Assembly: GCA_050187175.1 (NCBI GenBank)
Contig: JBFWXS010000022.1
Location: 1 to 64,000, forward strand
DNA from: Zeimonas sp050187175
GTDB taxonomy: Bacteria > Pseudomonadota > Gammaproteobacteria > Burkholderiales > Burkholderiaceae_E
DNA: 64,000 nucleotides
Direction of reading: 5' to 3'
In this document: positions 61,931 to 64,000 of the stretch, piece by piece
How positions within the stretch are numbered: position 1 is the stretch's first letter
Layout of the letters: each line of letters opens with the position of its first letter
The notes under the pieces: model-generated
Database searches by the model: none
What the model saw: only the letters and a program-made list of their open reading frames with translations
What the model was told of the DNA's origin: nothing
Made by a program: the position numbers and the translations under genes

Positions 61931-63295
61931 GATCGGCCACTGCGACTTCACGCGGGCGCCGATTCGTTCCAGCACCCGCGGCGCTGCATCGCCCAGCTCG
62001 GCAAGAAGCGCCCCCACGTCTATCGTCTTCAGGCGCCGGTTCTCGACGACGACCGTTCCGTTCACGATGACCGTCTCGACCAGCCGGCCGGAACCGGAAT
62101 AGACGAGATTGGCGACGGGATTCGCATGCGGATTGGGATGCAGCTCGATGTTCCGCGCATCGACGACGATGATGTCCGCCCGCTTTCCCGGCTCGATCGA
62201 GCCGATCTCATCGGCCCAGCGCAGAGCATGCGCGCCGTCTATCGTCGCCATCTCGAGGGCCTTGAAGCAGCTGATCACGACGTCCGCGCGCCGGGCATCC
62301 TTGTGGGCCGCCGCGGTCATGTGCATGTGCCGAATCATGTCTAGCGTCCGGCTCACGGTGGCCGCGTCGCTGCCCAGGCCGATCGTCATTCCGGCGTCGA
62401 GCATTTCCGGAATGGATCCGTGTCCGATCACACCGAGTCCACCCAACGTGCTGGTGCCGGGACAGTGGACGCCTTTGACCTCGTTGCTCACCAGCAGCGC
62501 GATCTCGTCCTCCGGAAGATAGCCCAGGTGCGTCAGCGACAGCCTGGGGCAGAGCAGGCCCAGATCGCGGTAGCGGTGCAGCGGGGCGGTCGCGCCCGGC
62601 GCCTTGGGCAGCACCATGTGGCCATGGATGCTCGTGTCGTAGCGGTCGGCCAGCGACCTGACCGCCAGGCACAGGCCGTCGGACACGCGCCGGGAATCGG
62701 TCAACGTGAAGCCGGCTCGCAACCGCCCGTCCGCGGCGCCGTTCCATCGGTCGACGAAGGCTTCGGCTCTGGCCGCGACCGCCGCCCAGTCCCCACCGGG
62801 GCCGGGTATCGGCGCCCCGTCCTCGACATCCACTGATTCGAGCGCGAGCACGCCGCGGATGCCCGCATCCCGTGCTGCGCGCGCCACGCCTTCACCCTGG
62901 ATGCTGCCGGCGTCATTGAAGCATGTCGTGCCGCTCAGCAGCATCTCCGCGAACGTGGCGGTCGCATTCAGGTAGGCCTCTTCTTCCGTCAGCACGCGCT
63001 CGTACGGCTGCACGATGTGCTTGATGCGGGGAACGAAGGGCAGATCGTCCGTCGACCCCTTGGTCATGTAGTGGACCGGATGGTGATGCGCATCGATGAA
63101 GCCCGGCAGCACCAGATCATCCGCGGCATCGATCGTTCTCGCCGCCGAGAAGGCCTGCCTGACCTCATCGCGCTTGCCCAGCCCGGCGATCCTGCCGGCA
63201 TCGACCGCGATGCTGCCGTTGCGGATGATCCGCCTCGCCCCGTCGAGCGTGACGATGGAGCCGCCGTCGATGATCAACTCTACGTTCTTCTTCAT
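61925..63295 (-). CDS. Amidohydrolase, SsnA/TrzN/8-oxoguanine deaminase-like
   Basis: A 456-residue metal-dependent hydrolase. The metal site is DAHHHPVHY (HxH), with further His in IHGHMVLPK, THLGYLPEDE and Asp in IGLGSDAATVSR. The overall layout (beta-sandwich ends around a TIM barrel) resembles cytosine/guanine-type deaminases and chlorohydrolases. The substrate is unknown. Ten bp separate it from the upstream Bug gene; the pair may import and deaminate or dechlorinate one compound. Confidence 0.88.
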   Translation of the reverse strand: MKKNVELIIDGGSIVTLDGARRIIRNGSIAVDAGRIAGLGKRDEVRQAFSAARTIDAADDLVLPGFIDAHHHPVHYMTKGSTDDLPFVPRIKHIVQPYERVLTEEEAYLNATATFAEMLLSGTTCFNDAGSIQGEGVARAARDAGIRGVLALESVDVEDGAPIPGPGGDWAAVAARAEAFVDRWNGAADGRLRAGFTLTDSRRVSDGLCLAVRSLADRYDTSIHGHMVLPKAPGATAPLHRYRDLGLLCPRLSLTHLGYLPEDEIALLVSNEVKGVHCPGTSTLGGLGVIGHGSIPEMLDAGMTIGLGSDAATVSRTLDMIRHMHMTAAAHKDARRADVVISCFKALEMATIDGAHALRWADEIGSIEPGKRADIIVVDARNIELHPNPHANPVANLVYSGSGRLVETVIVNGTVVVENRRLKTIDVGALLAELGDAAPRVLERIGARVKSQWPIA

Positions 63296-63304
63296 CGGTC
63301 CGGG

Positions 63305-64000
63305 CTACTCGGCCGCCGTGATCTTTCCCAGCCTGATCTGCTCGCCCCGCCAGACGAGCTCCCTGGCTAGATGCTTCTCGAAGTCCTCCGGATCCGAGGC
63401 CTTCCGTTCGTAACCGAGATCCACGACGTAGCGCTTGGCGCTGGCGGAATCCATGATGATCTCGCGGACGTCGTTCGCGATCTTCCTTCTGATCTCCAGG
63501 CTCGTTCCGCGCGGCGCGTACATGCCTAGCCAGGGCTTGGGATCGAGATCCTCCATGCCGAGCTCGGTCAGCGTCGGGACGTCGGGGTAGGACGGACTGC
63601 GCGAGGAGCCGCCGATCGCGAGTGCCCTGAGACGGCCGTTCTTCACGAACTCGACCGAAGCGCCGCTGCCGGCCAGGCCCAGCATCACCTCTCCCCCGAT
63701 GACGGCATGCATCGACGGCGTCACCCCCTTGTAGGGCACCTGCGTGAGCTTCAGGCCGTGCCTGGCGGCCATGTACTCGAAGAACACGTGCGACTGGCTG
63801 GCATTGCCGAACGAAGCATACGGAATGGGGACGGGCGAGGTTCTCGACTTGTCGAGCAGCTCGGCCATCGTCTTCACGCCGAGGCTGGGATGCGCCACTA
63901 CGACGAACGCGAATCCGACCACTTGCGTCACCGGCGACAGATCGCGGACCGGATCGAACGCCATCTTCGTGAACAGATCCTGGAACAGATGCGGATTCGC
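63305..64000 (-). CDS. Bug-family periplasmic receptor (5' end outside window)
   Basis: The frame is open to the window edge; the visible 231 residues correspond to the C-terminal two-thirds of a Bug receptor. NPHLFQDLFTKMAFDPVRDL, TQVPYKGVTPSMHAVIGGEV and LGMYAPRGTSLEIRRK are family-like. The N-terminal signal peptide is not in the window. Adjacent to the amidohydrolase, it likely supplies that enzyme's substrate. Confidence 0.9.
   Translation of the reverse strand, partial: ANPHLFQDLFTKMAFDPVRDLSPVTQVVGFAFVVVAHPSLGVKTMAELLDKSRTSPVPIPYASFGNASQSHVFFEYMAARHGLKLTQVPYKGVTPSMHAVIGGEVMLGLAGSGASVEFVKNGRLRALAIGGSSRSPSYPDVPTLTELGMEDLDPKPWLGMYAPRGTSLEIRRKIANDVREIIMDSASAKRYVVDLGYERKASDPEDFEKHLARELVWRGEQIRLGKITAAE

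Noticed and set aside
61835..62344. Open frame of repeated PARRLPP units
   Set aside because: It is the 15-bp minisatellite read as protein and then runs antisense to the amidohydrolase.

Overview
The window is high-GC DNA from a betaproteobacterium, most likely of the order Burkholderiales. The evidence is the arrangement lptM-lysA / cyaY / pbp1A / pilMNOPQ / aroKB / dgt / gltBD, the presence of Bug-type tripartite tricarboxylate (TTT) receptors, and an engB-hemB-cytochrome c4 neighbourhood. It is a scaffold: a run of exactly 100 N lies inside a dehydrogenase gene at 7897-7996. No rRNA, tRNA, CRISPR array or complete insertion sequence was seen.

Positions 1-10,000 hold a catabolic island. 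The minus strand carries a meta-cleavage C-C hydrolase cut by the window edge, a LigB-type extradiol dioxygenase, a second alpha/beta hydrolase and a GntR/FCD regulator. The plus strand, divergent from it, carries a TRAP transporter (whose binding protein has an in-frame stop), a cytochrome P450, an SDR and a Rieske oxygenase. Together these look like uptake, hydroxylation or demethylation, ring cleavage and hydrolysis of an aromatic acid.

Positions 10,000-42,750 are mostly core genes: Hsp15, a MaoC hydratase, an amidase, glutamate synthase (gltD, gltB), a tripartite RND efflux operon with its own TetR gene and a perfect palindromic operator, an MFS exporter, dgt, aroB, aroK, an Ig-like lipoprotein, the type IV pilus assembly operon pilMNOPQ, the divergent pbp1A, cyaY, lptM and lysA. 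Two related structured extragenic repeats (27368-27481 and 40547-40662) lie here; the second sits inside a 40-bp inverted repeat.

Positions 42,650-53,450 hold a second accessory catabolic block: a TetR regulator divergent from hydrolase - Bug receptor - aryl-AMP/CoA ligase - VOC dioxygenase-like - FAD monooxygenase. The last four overlap or nearly overlap. A fused 5-oxoprolinase/hydantoinase converges on the block. Positions 53,570-55,310 contain an AbiE-like (type IV) toxin-antitoxin pair with an intact antitoxin and a toxin gene broken into three frames.

Positions 55,370-60,850 return to core genes (msrQ, msrP, cytochrome c4, engB, hemB, a CorA-type transporter). The end of the window has a LysR regulator convergent with an amidohydrolase and a Bug receptor cut by the edge.

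A recurring feature is short tandem repeats, in units divisible by three, that add low-complexity tails, linkers or propeptides to otherwise ordinary proteins (hydrolase, GltB, RND adaptor, outer-membrane factor, LysA, VOC protein, CorA). This suggests that the genome tends to generate in-frame minisatellites.
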